NCBI GenBank assembly: GCA_023627715.1
Contig: JAMAHW010000062.1
Location: forward strand, 62,001-126,000
Length of the DNA: 64,000 bases
Direction: 5' to 3'
Source: Periconia sp. R9002
Lineage: Eukaryota; Ascomycota; Dothideomycetes; Pleosporales; Periconiaceae
In this document: positions 1 to 10,025 of the stretch, piece by piece
How the letters are laid out: each line of letters starts with the position of its first letter
Position numbering within the stretch: position 1 is the stretch's first letter
Notes under the pieces: generated by a model
What the model saw: the letters and a program-made list of their open reading frames with translations, nothing else
What the model was told of the DNA's origin: nothing
Database searches by the model: none
Translations under genes and position numbers: made by a program

Positions 1-1
1 A

Positions 2-1069
2 AATGGGACAGATTGGTGGTACGCACGACAGTTCATCCCATCCTTTGCACACCGTTCACGTGCTTTCTACGAGTTGGCCCAGCAGGGCTGGGACGAGACG
101 CTTTGCGGTGGAGGCATGCTATGGAATCCAGTGGGACTACCATACAAAAACACCGTCACAAACGAGCTCTTCATCACTTCCAGTATAAACATGTATCTCT
201 ACTTCCCAGGCGACGACATTGACTCCCCGTTCTTCATCCCTTCAAGCCAGCAACAACCCCAAACCAACCACCCGAACGTTCCCCCCAACGCTAAACGACA
301 ACCCTCCTCCGAACCAACGCACGACTCCAAATATCTAAACGCCGCGATAAAAGCCTACGACTGGCTCGCAAACATCAACATGACCAACGACCAGGGGCTC
401 TACGTAGACGGCTACCACATCAGCGGGCTCAACACAAACTCCACCAACAACACCGTCTGCGACGAGCGCGACGAAACCGTCTGGACCTACAACCAAGGCA
501 TCCTTCTCTCTGGTCTCCGCGGTCTCTGGGATGCCACAGGAAACACAACATACCTTTCAGACGCACATACACTCGTACAAAACGTGATGCGTGCTACAGG
601 GTGGACATCTACCCCCTCCTCCACCTCCATCACTACACTGCCCCTTAACACCACCACCCCCAACAACCTGGGCACAAACGGTATCCTGAACGAACCCTGC
701 GACCCAACAGGCGACTGTACCCAAGACGCCCAAACCTTCAAATCCATCTTCTTCCACCACTTCACCTCCCTCTGCGCCCCGCTCACCCCAACCCCGTTCG
801 TCCCTTCGCCTCCCCCCGATCTCGTATCATCCCACGCGCAGAACTGCACGCGGTATCTGGAATGGGTGGAGCGGAATGCGCGAGCCGCGTTGGCGACGAG
901 GGATGGGGAGGGGAGGGTCGGTGGCTGGTGGGGGGTGGAGTGGGATGGGACGGGTGGGGATTTGAATGATAGGGGTAGAGGGAGGACGGTGGAGACGCAG
1001 GGGGGTGGGGTTGCGGTCGTGAGGGCGTGGAGGGAGTTGGGGGGTTGGTATGGTGGAGGGATGGGGTGA
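2..1069 (+). CDS. GH76 alpha-1,6-mannanase-like protein, 3' part
   Basis: The frame is open from base 2, so the 5' part lies outside the window; the TGA is at 1067-1069 (355 visible codons). The visible protein starts with an aromatic-rich stretch (GTDWWYARQF) and a Gly-rich G-G-G-M-L-W-N segment, and later has the W-T-Y-N-Q-G motif typical of GH76 (alpha/alpha)6-barrel enzymes. GH76 enzymes hydrolyse alpha-1,6-mannan; the fungal DFG5/DCW1 branch works in cell-wall or GPI-glycan remodelling, others are secreted. Many N-x-S/T sites suggest a secreted glycoprotein. The last 60 residues are very Gly-rich and the DNA there is strongly G-biased. It is convergent with the GH78 gene, only 140 bp apart. 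The family call is from motifs; the branch is not resolved. Confidence 0.8.
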   Translation, partial: NGTDWWYARQFIPSFAHRSRAFYELAQQGWDETLCGGGMLWNPVGLPYKNTVTNELFITSSINMYLYFPGDDIDSPFFIPSSQQQPQTNHPNVPPNAKRQPSSEPTHDSKYLNAAIKAYDWLANINMTNDQGLYVDGYHISGLNTNSTNNTVCDERDETVWTYNQGILLSGLRGLWDATGNTTYLSDAHTLVQNVMRATGWTSTPSSTSITTLPLNTTTPNNLGTNGILNEPCDPTGDCTQDAQTFKSIFFHHFTSLCAPLTPTPFVPSPPPDLVSSHAQNCTRYLEWVERNARAALATRDGEGRVGGWWGVEWDGTGGDLNDRGRGRTVETQGGGVAVVRAWRELGGWYGGGMG

Positions 1070-1209
1070 CGGAATGAACGGATTCTTGTTGGTTTGTGTG
1101 GGTGAGTGTATACATATATCAGCTTTTGAGGTTGGTGCAGTTTTTCGGTCATGTGGATGTAGCGGAGAGAAGGAGAGACTTATGAGGCATTAAGATTCCG
1201 TGCTATATA

Positions 1210-3819
1210 TCAATTCGAACTCCCACTTAATATCAAAGTGAACTGGTTCTTTCCCGCAGAAAGCACTACCTCGCTCTTCCCCTCACCACCCCCATCCACC
1301 ATCCATTTCGCCGGCACCTCCAAAACCCCCTCAATCCCTTCCGGAACATCAAGACCCACCACAGCCCTCTCCCCCTCCACCCCCCAACGCGCCGTAATCG
1401 TACCATACGGTGTCGACACCCTACCCTCCACTTCCTTCAACCCCAAAACCCCAACACCAGGCTGCACCACAAACGTCTTATACCCGGCCGACGTCGGTCG
1501 AATCCCAAGCACATATTCCGGCAACACGTACGATGGCGCAGCCCCCCAGGGATGAGCCAGACTCGTAAACGCATCGATCCCGGGTGACCCGTCGGGTTTC
1601 ACGTACTCCCAGCTGGCCCCGGAGTAGTACTTGTCGTCGTTGACCATGCTGGCCCAGAGACCATCGAGGAGGTGCGATATCGCGACGGTGGCGTCTTCAA
1701 TGTCGTAGACGTGATACGCCTGGAGTAAAGCCTCGAGGAGGAAGCCGGAGGGGCTCGGTGCGAGTTGGTAGTCTGGCGTCTCGGCGTCGGAGGAGGTGGT
1801 TTTGTACCCTGGACCGAACCGCAGGTCTTCGAGTTTTTGGATCGAGGAGAGGGTTTGGGTGGAGTTTGCTGCGCCCGCGAGCATGCACCATGCGAGTCCC
1901 GTGAGGGAGAAGTTCCCGGGCGAGTCGATGGAGAGGGAGTATGTTTGGAGGGAGGGGTTCCAGAGGTGCGTGTTGATCGCGTCGACGAGTCCCGACGCAG
2001 TCTGGTTATAAAGTGTAGCCGTTTCGTGATCCTCCAGCGCCACAGCAAGCGGCACCAACTGGCGCAACGTGAACGCGAGTAACCCCGTGATGGCGCTCCC
2101 ATTCATCGGACCTAGAAAATTGAAGGCGAAGGGGACTTGCGCACTCGCCGCCACGAGACCGGAGTACGGGTCGATGAATCCTATCTTCGCAGCGGCGAGT
2201 TTCTTGATTTTCCCCCAGTTGTTACGCAGACCTTGCACGTCGCCCGTGTACTTGAAGTACTCACCTATCCCAGCCAGGAACAGATCCTGATAATCGACCA
2301 AACCGGTCCAACTCGGATTCGCAGTGCCCCACTCAGCCCTCGAGCCCATGTTGGGCGAAATCGGCACGAAGCCAGCGTACGGACCGCTTTCTACCTGGAA
2401 GCCCAGGACGAAATCGATGGTGCCGAGGATGTACTCCCATCGCGTGGTGGAAAGCGCGAGGACGCGGACGGTGTGGTAGAAGTCGCCGATCCAGATAAGG
2501 CGGTCGCGCTTAGCGCCGTCGAGGCAGACGGAGGTCGAGAGCGGTGCGACGTTGTATTCGGCAAAGGTTTCTTCTGCGGTTAAAGTGTTTTGGTAGATGA
2601 GGGACCCGTTTGTGGATGTCACGGATACGTTTGTGAAGAGGGAGATGTGGTCTTCAAAGCCGCCGAATCCCCATGTGCCCTCGTACCGTGAAGGTGTGCC
2701 GAAGTTTGCTGTGGTTTTGGGGGGTGGGAGGGGGACTAGGAGGAGTTCTTGTCCGTCGAGGTGGAGCCTGTATCCGGATTCTTCGATGGAGACGCGGACG
2801 TGATACCATTTCTCCGTTTCTATAGAGATGGGTAAGGGGAATTGGAGAGTCGCTGGCGTTTCTAGGGTTGATTGGTTGACGAGGTTCCAATCGCTGTTGA
2901 AGGATAGCGTGTTTGGGGGTAGGTTGGTTCGGTTTGCGCTTTTAGAAGTAGTGTTGTCTGAAGAATCCACAGTGATGACGAAATAAGGACCGAACGGTGC
3001 AATATCGCTCGCGATCCTCCATCCAAACCCTCCTCGCAGGATCTTGGTTGAAAACTCCAACGTGTAGTTCGCGGGCGCGAGTAAAACACCTTTAGCAGAC
3101 TGGGCGGTTGTTTGGCCGCGTACAAGCGCGCCTTCAGGTGTCAATTCCCAAGTAGATGGCGCGTTCCCGGCATCGACGCAAGCTACCTGCGCAACACGTC
3201 CTCCGAGATCGAGGATTTTGTTGTATGTGGGATTGTCTGTCTTCATGTGCGCGGGAAACTTGTCTACGGCGATGTGTGGACTCGTCGAGCGGAAGCCTAA
3301 ACGCGTGATGGTCACGGACTCGTTGCTGAGTAAACGGATAGACTGCCATCTCTGCCCGCCCTGGACAAAGAAGTCTTCAAAATATCCTGGGTGATCGACT
3401 TGCAGTGTCTGAACTCGAAAACTGTTGGACAAACCGTTCGAAAATGTCCAAGGACCGTCTGCTGAGCCTAGCTTGAGTGATACCAGGTCCTCGGCGTACT
3501 TCACTTCGATTTCGATTTTGGAGGAGCTGGTGGTGGAGGTGACTAAGAACGGGAAGCCTGCGACTTCGGTCCCGTAGTCTAAGGTGATGACTGGCACGAA
3601 TGGAGACAGCGTGATGGAGGTGCTGTTGTCGTAGGACAGCTTTTGCGTTATACTCGACGGGTCACTGGCGTAATATGCGGTTGGATATACATTGCCGTAA
3701 TCGACGAATCTGTATGTAAAACTCAATCAATTGTTTCGGCCGGAGAGCAAATATACTGACGCGTATGCATATCTGCTACATGCCAGAGTGACAGTTGCCA
3801 ATTGTCTGAGCCGGACCAT
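1210..3819 (-). CDS. GH78 alpha-L-rhamnosidase-like secreted enzyme
   Basis: Exons 3819-3761 and 3709-1210, with a 51-nt GT-AG intron (donor GTCAGT); 852 aa. The large exon alone could start at 3726, but an ATG at 3819 opens a 19-codon exon coding for a hydrophobic signal-like leader and splices in frame to the AFVDYGNVYP stretch, so I prefer the two-exon model. The protein shows a GH78-type N-terminal beta domain, then an inserted lectin-like (concanavalin/DUF1080-like) module at about residues 200-400. An (alpha/alpha)6 catalytic part follows, with D-G-A-K-R-D-R-L-I-W-I-G-D and S-W-E-Y-V. The C-terminal beta domain ends in LILSGSSN. GH78 enzymes release terminal L-rhamnose from pectin rhamnogalacturonan or plant glycosides. 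Several N-glycosylation sites fit secretion. The catalytic assignment is from motifs only. Confidence 0.85.
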
Positions 3820-4436
3820 AACTGCTGCGGGACTCAATTAAGACCAAAGTTGTGGTGTCGACTTCAAATCATCTCTACGATCAATCTTTATTTAACAAAC
3901 ACCGCCAATTGTTTCTTTAACCGTTCGGCACATAACATAGTAGCCTCGGGATGTGGAGGACACGGCAACTGCAAATTCTTGGTAGGCAAGGCTATGCCTA
4001 CCAAAAAAGCGATGTCATCTCCGTCACTAGAATAACACTTGAGCACATGAGGAGTAGAGCCTTGGTGTCGCTCGACATTGCGCCGAATCTGGGGACTCGT
4101 GCATGGATCAAGTCAAGCGGTGGTTCTCGATTTCGGCGTATTGGTCCCCGCAATTGCTGCCGGATCTCATATCCCTACAGGCTTCCCCGCGTTTTCGACA
4201 GATGCAGCATGGGGGATGGCGATGGCGATGTATTGAAGGGACCGAGATTGTGCCGCGTATAGCATGGGGAGGACTCAGGCGTCGTCCAATCGTGATCTCG
4301 AGTGCTTGGCGCTGGCGCTGGATATAGGGGTCTCGCATGTCCGAATCTCAGCATGCTCAGATGAAAAAACGGGTGAGTGATTAATGTAGAGGCTGAAATA
4401 CACTTAGAGACTGATGTAGAACTATGCACGCAGGCA
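3820..4436. other. intergenic, no gene seen
   Basis: This is the 5' side of the GH78 gene. Open frames are short, overlap on both strands and show no family features. I see no RNA gene here. Confidence 0.5.
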
Positions 4437-4708
4437 CGCAGGCGTCATTTGGTTCTCTACACCTCTCGCTTAGGTTAACCCGGCCCGGGATCGCACCACA
4501 CTTCAATCCCATGAAAAACAGCAGCTATACTACTGCTAACTTCTTGCTCAAATCATAAGCTGAGATGGTGATAAGGTCGGCAAAGAGTAGTGCGTAAAAC
4601 CTGTAGTACATATTCAATAAATCATGGCGTAATACTACAGTAGCCTTGGTGTGAAAACGACCCAGGGTCAGATGCTACTAATTGCGCCTCTTGAGTGGAG
4701 CTAGTAAC
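4437..4708 (+). repeat. dispersed repeat, copy A
   Basis: This stretch aligns in the same orientation with 7138-7553. Shared landmarks are CTCTCGCTTAGGTTA, then CACCAC(A/G)CTTCAAT, then a TAGTAGTGCG block, then GTGTGAAAA/GCTTGAAAA and GTGGAGC at the end. Copy B carries about 140-180 bp more in its middle. Many differences are C/T or G/A. No coding capacity is visible. The right end abuts the TA target of the MITE-like element. Confidence 0.7.
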
Positions 4709-4710
4709 TA

Positions 4711-4875
4711 CACAGGGTGACACGCCGGGAGGTCATATATCGGGTAGCTAGTGTACCAGGCGTTAATTAAAAATTAGATAACTATACTAGACATATTACG
4801 TAGGTCGTAGAGCTTCTAATTTGTAGAACTTATTAGTCCTCCTGATATGTGACCTCCCGACGTGTCACCCCTCTG
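4711..4875. mobile_element. MITE-like element with TIRs and TA target duplication
   Basis: Terminal inverted repeats of about 30 bp bound a 165-bp element. The left end starts CACAGGGTGACACGCCGGGA and the right end, read on the minus strand, starts CAGAGGGGTGACACGTCGGG; both then continue AGGTCA(T/C)ATAT. TA dinucleotides flank it at 4709-4710 and 4876-4877, as for Tc1/mariner-superfamily insertions. There is no open frame, so it would be non-autonomous. It separates repeat copy A from a zinc-finger gene fragment whose homology begins exactly at its right edge. Confidence 0.8.
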
Positions 4876-4877
4876 TA

Positions 4878-5006
4878 ATCGACTAGCTATAGCGAAGCAT
4901 GTTCAAGACAAACGTTTAAAGGGTTCTAATGTCAACAACATTAGCCATCAGCTGGAGTCCGGCAACGCAACCATTATGGCCAAGACCAGGTTGCAATAAA
5001 ATGTTA
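4878..5006 (+). pseudogene. decayed fragment of the zinc-finger gene
   Basis: About 125 bp match 5867-5999 of the zinc-finger gene downstream (AGCTAT(A/G)GCGAA(G/A)CATGT, GGGTTCT(A/G)ATGT, GAGTCCGGCAAC, TGCAATAAAATGTT). Most differences are C-to-T or G-to-A relative to the longer copy, the pattern expected after repeat-induced point mutation. Frames are broken. Homology stops just before the small AGTGT...ACACT module at 5016. Confidence 0.75.
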
Positions 5007-5015
5007 GATTAAACT

Positions 5016-5058
5016 AGTGTTGATACCGTGACTGATTACAAATTGCGAAGAAGACACT
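5016..5058. repeat. small module with AGTGT/ACACT ends, copy 1
   Basis: A 43-bp segment contains TGATACCGTGACTGATT and TTGCGAAGAAGACACT. It closely matches 19007-19058. Both copies begin AGTGT and end ACACT, a short inverted repeat. See the copy at 18997-19062, which is flanked by direct repeats. Confidence 0.6.
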
Positions 5059-5370
5059 TGATTCAGATCATCATACATCTGCTACCTGTTTCTGCCTTTC
5101 TGTTGGCTGTACTTATATGTTTACTGTCCTATTATTTCCACCAAATCGGTTCGCGAGACACTCTTGCTATCTATCTTTTAGTGTCACATCACTATTACTG
5201 AATGTCAGCGCTGTTCTCGCCGCTGTTCTCGTTCTCTGCGTTACTACATTTGTACTCCGAATACAAATATTTATCTCACCTTTTACAACGTCGGCTTCAT
5301 CTATAGTTGAAGAAAACATTGCAAGATCTCTCTTTTATCTACTCAAATCTTCTACTATTTCGTGGATTAT

Positions 5371-5550
5371 TATTTACCCTTTCCAACCTCACGGCTTCAA
5401 CTATTTACCTTTCCAACCTCACGGCCTCAACTATTTACCGTTCCAACCTCACGGCTTCAACTTTTTACCTTTCTAACCTCACGGCCTCAACTATTTACCT
5501 TTCCACCTCACGGCTCCAGCTATTTGCCTTTTCCCACCTCACGGCTCCAA
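5371..5550 (+). repeat. 30-bp minisatellite, six units
   Basis: Six head-to-tail units of 29-31 bp (CTATTTACCTTTCCAACCTC plus ACGGCTTCAA and variants) begin at 5371, 5401, 5431, 5461, 5491 and 5520. They end 2 bp before the ATG at 5553 of the zinc-finger gene. They sit where its 5' UTR or core promoter would be. Confidence 0.9.
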
Positions 5551-5552
5551 CC

Positions 5553-6962
5553 ATGCCCAAGAGAAAGCAAGGGACACTCACGGGCTGGGTGAAACGAATT
5601 CAGATGGCAGATGGAAAGACTGAGGGGGGTGGAAATACCGAGGCAGCGGGGGAAGTGGAGGGTGGAAAGATCGAGGCAGCGGGGGAAGTGGAGGGTGGAA
5701 AGATCGAGGGGGGTGGAAAGACCGAGGCAGCGGAGGCACCAGAACTCCATCTTTCTTACCAGCAGACACGTTGCCTACCACCAAACTTCCAGCCGTTTGC
5801 CGAGTCCAGTCGAAAGGTCTGCCCATTCTCATGGTCCGGTGCTTGTGAGAACTCCGATTCTTTTTGAATTCGAAAGCTATGGCGAAACATGTCCGCGAAA
5901 CGCATTTGAAGGGTTCTGATGTGAACGACATTGGCCATCGTCTAGAGTCCGGCAACAGTACTGTTCCATGTCCTAGACAAGGCTGCAATAAAATGTTCGC
6001 ACGATACAGTCTTGCAGTTCAACCCGCAAGTTCTAGCAAATGTCAGGGGCAAGTTCCGAAAGACATTCCATGTCCCTGGAGAGGATTCACTGGATGCCAG
6101 GTAGTATCAGAGACCGCAAAATTGCACAGCAATCATTATCGCAGCCATATCGACGATCCGCGCGCCCCATTCATGTGCTCAATTGGTTGTGGACAATACC
6201 ACGCGTGCCTGTACACCTTGGCTATACATGAATCAAAGTGCAAATGCTATGTTCCACCATCCCCATCCGAATTATACGAATTCCGGCTTGATAATTCTTC
6301 ACGAATGCCATCAATTCTCATTTTGGCTAGATCATCTGACGAGATTCCAAAGTACTGGATCAAAGATCGGTCTATTAAACTCGGCTTAAAGGCGTATGCT
6401 GACGACGCTCTTTCCGGATACATTGATACCTTCCCGAATTCCAATGTCAGTCAGGATATGGCTATGATTCTAGCATGCGCTAGAATGCCGTCGAAACACA
6501 CGCCATATATCCACGAAATCCCTCAAGACCTACCAGAGAAACAAGTCCAGCAGCTTCAGCGATCAAGGAGATTCACACAGCTCCTTCAGAAACATCTCCA
6601 AGCAAGCCCTTCGCGCCCAACTATCATATCAGTCGGTCTAGATGGTTGGAGTTGTTGCACCGAAAAGATCCTGCAGTTCATCCAGCTTGAATCAACTCCA
6701 GGTTTTACGTTAGTCTTCGCCGCGAAGGACTCAGCTGCAATATGGAATGCCAACTGTGTATGCTCGCCGATCGAAGAAGTACTAGTATTATGTTTTCGAG
6801 AGTGAGTATAGACGTTCACAGTTAGAGCTGTCCACACGTGGGTTTTCTATTGGTGTGCCAAACAGTCAGGAGCGAGATCTTATCAGCGTTCTTAATGAGA
6901 TGCAACGGAGCAAGAATGCGCGTGGTGGAAGTAACCAACTATTTAGTAGACGGGATTCTTGA
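5553..6962 (+). pseudogene. C2H2-type zinc-finger protein, frameshifted
   Basis: An ATG at 5553 (MPKRKQGTLTGW) opens a frame that ends at TGA 5865-5867, in the middle of a zinc-finger-like unit (C-P-F-S-W-S-G-A-C). The continuation, with the partner histidines (K-H-V-R-E-T-H), lies in another frame from 5861. One T lost from the T run at 5861-5865 explains the break. The second frame then encodes C-P-R-Q-G-C and C-P-W-R-G-F-T-G-C...H...H finger-like segments and a C-terminal region I do not recognise. It reaches a GT-AG intron at 6802-6865 and a 32-codon last exon ending at 6960-6962. An 11-aa repeat rich in EAAG/EVEGGK (33-bp units, about 5640-5740) lies near the N-terminus. A start at ATG 5884 could still give a shorter protein lacking the first finger. 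It could be a relic of a transposon-borne gene, given its repeats and decayed second copy. Confidence 0.6.
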
Positions 6963-7137
6963 CTGTTGTATCTGTTAGAAGGTATATAATTAAGGGCATA
7001 ATAGACGCAAAAACAAGTGTTCAATTAGCTATACATCCCTGTTATATGAAGACATCTGACTTATAAGAGAAATATCAAACTTTGTTAATTTTTCATATGG
7101 GGAAAAATGGCAAACCATCCGGAATAGGCGGTGTGGC

Positions 7138-7553
7138 GCGAGTAGGCGTTACCTCAGTCCTCCATCTCTCGCTTAGGTTACCGGCCCACCACGGATCACA
7201 CCACGCTTCAATGCAATGAAAATAGCAGACACTGCTAGGTAATTTGTGACTTCCAGAAAAACGAATTTCAACCAATAGAAAATCTATAATGTTATATCGT
7301 ACAATTGAAAATATAGCTACTGAGTTTCTCTGTATGCATCAATTGTTATCGCGGCGTGGATCGATCGATGGAATAACAAGCTGGGGAGGGATTACCCACT
7401 AAACTGAAGGTTGGTGATAGGAATGGGTTGGTCATAACGTTAGTAGTGCGAAAACTGTGGTACAGACAAATCATAGCGCAATGCTACTGTAGCGCAGGCT
7501 TGAAAATAACCAAGGATTAAATGCCACTAAGTCCGCCCTGTGGAGCCTCACTG
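7138..7553 (+). repeat. dispersed repeat, copy B
   Basis: This is the partner of 4437-4708 in the same orientation, with extra AT-rich sequence at about 7235-7420. It follows the zinc-finger gene and ends 80 bp before the tRNA gene. With copy A and the gene fragment at 4878 it suggests a partly deleted tandem duplication of a unit made of zinc-finger gene plus this repeat. Confidence 0.7.
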
Positions 7554-7632
7554 ATACGTGTCTGTTCTCGTATTAATTCATATCGACTATATATATATTT
7601 TTGCAAGTAAAATATTCATCAATCACAAGATA

Positions 7633-7728
7633 GGTGAGATGGCCGAGCGGTCTAAGGCGCCAGGTTCAGGTTCTGAACCATACTTCCTGGTCAAGAAATT
7701 GGCGTGGGTTCGAATCCCACTCTCATCA
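7633..7728 (+). tRNA. tRNA-Leu(CAG) with intron
   Basis: The acceptor arm GGTGAGA (7633-7639) pairs with TCTCATC (7721-7727), followed by discriminator A. The D-arm/box A is GGCCGAGCGGTCTAAGGC. The anticodon stem is CCAGG/CCTGG, with loop TTCAGG and anticodon CAG. A 14-nt intron lies at 7671-7684, one base 3' of the anticodon; its CTGAACC pairs with GGTTCAG of the anticodon arm. A long class II variable arm follows. The T-arm is GTGGG-TTCGAAT-CCCAC (box B). A T-rich run beginning at 7738 (TTTCTTTTTTTG) would serve as the Pol III terminator. Confidence 0.95.
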
Positions 7729-8963
7729 GTGATAATTTCTTTTTTTGTTTTTGTTTCTCCATTTCTTGTGGGCCGTCTTTTTGCTTCTGGGTGGACCTCA
7801 CCCCACACTTCCACGCTACGGCGTCCACACATCATCAGCAGCTTCCGCGGTGTGGTTTTTTACACATGAAATGTAAATCAATATCGTGTCAGTGAAATTA
7901 TTCAAAGTTTTGAGGTAGGCCAAGACGCGCGGCCATCACGCAAGCAGAGACCACTGTGAGGGCAATGCATGGCGTTCGTTTAATTGGCCTGAGGCTTGCT
8001 GTACAATCACATTTCCTACATGTATCTAGCCATATACCGAAATAGACGAGGAAAAGACTAGATTTAGTAGCATTTGGGAGGTTTTGTGTCAGCGAACACG
8101 ACTGTTGTGTGCCCATAACTCCTTTCACATAATCTACTACCGACGCAGTTAGACAGGTGAAGCTTGCAATTTTTAGGAAATGAACTCCCTTGCAAATGAG
8201 GTACAAAAGCTCGGGCGGAGTATCTAAAATCAGACTACAACTGGATCGACGATCTTTCAGACCTCTAAGCGGTTATTGTTCCCTTAAATCGGCCTGCGTA
8301 TTCATTCGCCTTGTATAACCACTATAAAAGTGGAACTTCTTTACTGTTTGCCTTATACATAACCCTTTATCCAGGTATTCGACTTCTACTACTACCATCG
8401 GCATTGTACAGCCTCCTTGACGAACTAATGTCGTACGAGTTCAATTCTGGGAGCTATCGCTTTGTGCATCCGGTCGTTGTGCTAATCCATCTTTTCACTA
8501 GTTCTTCCTGAACTGATGATCTGTTCTACAAAGACTTTGACGTCCACTTCTGTCTCGCTCTACCGTACTAATTGAGAATCGAGTCAAAGACGCTCTTCTC
8601 GCGTCATATAGATTCAATCCTGATTCTTTCCAATAGTAATTTCGCTTTCGTGAATGAAGAGGCGATTTGACACGGAGTATCAATGAGAACGCTTCATAGC
8701 TCATGCGATACTAAGAAAATCTATCCTTTCATATACAGTCGTTCATGACATGATGTCTTGCTATGAATGCATGAGGTGTTTTACAGGCATCTTGTACTAG
8801 ACGAAAGGGGAATATAATATGCAGCATGTACCACTTAGCAAGCTATCGAATGGCATTCACTGATAGAATATCAGAACGGTGTAGATGGAGCAACATCTTG
8901 CGAAAGTCAGGGTTATCATGGCTTAATCAAACAGTGACGGAATGATTATCGACTTTCAGCGCA
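7729..8963. other. intergenic, no gene seen
   Basis: Only short overlapping open frames occur, the longest being 102 codons on the minus strand at 7898-8206, with no motif, signal peptide or splice-site support. The last 100 bp are the promoter of the small secreted protein. Confidence 0.5.
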
Positions 8964-8970
8964 TATAAAA
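8964..8970 (+). promoter_or_regulatory. TATA box of the small secreted protein gene
   Basis: TATAAAA lies 100 bp upstream of the ATG at 9071. It is followed by a C/T-rich, ATG-free leader, a normal arrangement for a strongly expressed fungal gene. Confidence 0.6.
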
Positions 8971-9070
8971 GCAGCTGATATCTAACCTCAGATCAAAACA
9001 TCAACTATTCATTGAAACTCTTCCCATCAAGTCTACCCCATTCTCATTTAGCATTATACCCTCAGGCATC

Positions 9071-9325
9071 ATGCGCTTCACATCTATCCTTCTTTTCACA
9101 GCGGCAGCTGTTATCCCGTCCGCTCAAGCATTCACGTGCCCCATTGCAATGTACGCCAAGTGTCACTTTGAAGGCGGCGGGGAGTGCGCCATGAAGTGCA
9201 GGACTGGCGATCTCGTGGGCATATGCCAATGTCCCGTCGTCGATCCCAAACACCACGATAAACCCTTCAATCACCACCATGAATGTATCGCGATACGCGC
9301 GTACAACGAGACGGAAAAGTGCTAG
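9071..9325 (+). CDS. small secreted cysteine-rich protein (candidate effector)
   Basis: Single exon, 84 aa. A signal peptide (MRFTSILLFTAAAVIPSAQA) is followed by a mature chain of about 64 aa with eight cysteines, enough for four disulfides. It includes a G-I-C-Q-C-P segment, a His-rich stretch (H-H...H-H-H), and a Cys as the last residue. I do not recognise a named family. Size, cysteine content and a strong signal peptide match the usual definition of candidate effectors of plant-associated fungi; antifungal or hydrophobic surface roles are also possible. A TATA box is 100 bp upstream and no intron is needed. Confidence 0.85.
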   Translation: MRFTSILLFTAAAVIPSAQAFTCPIAMYAKCHFEGGGECAMKCRTGDLVGICQCPVVDPKHHDKPFNHHHECIAIRAYNETEKC

Positions 9326-10025
9326 ATATCTCGATGGCTATGTGTCATTGGGACAGGGGTAGTAAGTATGGAACCAGTGGAAAAGTGCGTTTTACAGTTT
9401 GAGTGACACTTTTCAAGACTGCATATGGCAGATGCCTCACCTTGCGTTCATGGAGACCGTGTGTGGGTCTATGTTCGAGAAGAGTCGTCCAAATATCAAC
9501 AATCTACTAAATTGGCAGGAGTCAACATTGTACCTTATAAATTTATCGGTTGTTTTTAGTGGATGCGAAAATGAACGGATTTCCTTTGTTGATTCAAGTG
9601 ATTATGCTGCATGAAGTTGCTCTGTGCTTTTTCGATGTACGTGTCATGGGTCACTCACTGCCTGCGAATTTACACTCCCCGCTTGTCACTGGTTGGAATA
9701 TCAACAAGCACAGCAGTTTTATGAAGTTTGGTAGATTTCAATGGAGTCAAATAAGTTTTATTTCGATTGTCCTACATCCGCAAGCATGTCTCGCCACAGG
9801 AAAAAGCATAATCGTAGTCGTGTTACAAGGCCTCTTGGCCGACACGTAAAGCGCATACACGCGTGAAGTAATATACATTGAGAAGTAAAAATGGTAAGGA
9901 AAAGAAGCAAGTAGCCCAACAAGCTCAAGGAGCGAAGCAAAAACATCCAACCAAAATGTGGGTCAACCAACGAAAAGATTAGAATGAGGAACGGTCCAAA
10001 TTCAAAGTGAGAAGGTCAGACTCAA
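9326..10025. other. intergenic, no gene seen
   Basis: This is the 3' flank of the small secreted protein and of the AA9 gene (convergent). Open frames are short and featureless. Confidence 0.5.

Noticed and set aside
487..1152. 221-codon antisense frame over the GH76 gene
   Set aside because: Low-complexity reading of a G-rich stretch; no motif.
7558..7895. Three open frames up to 103 codons
   Set aside because: They read through the tRNA-Leu gene and its flank.
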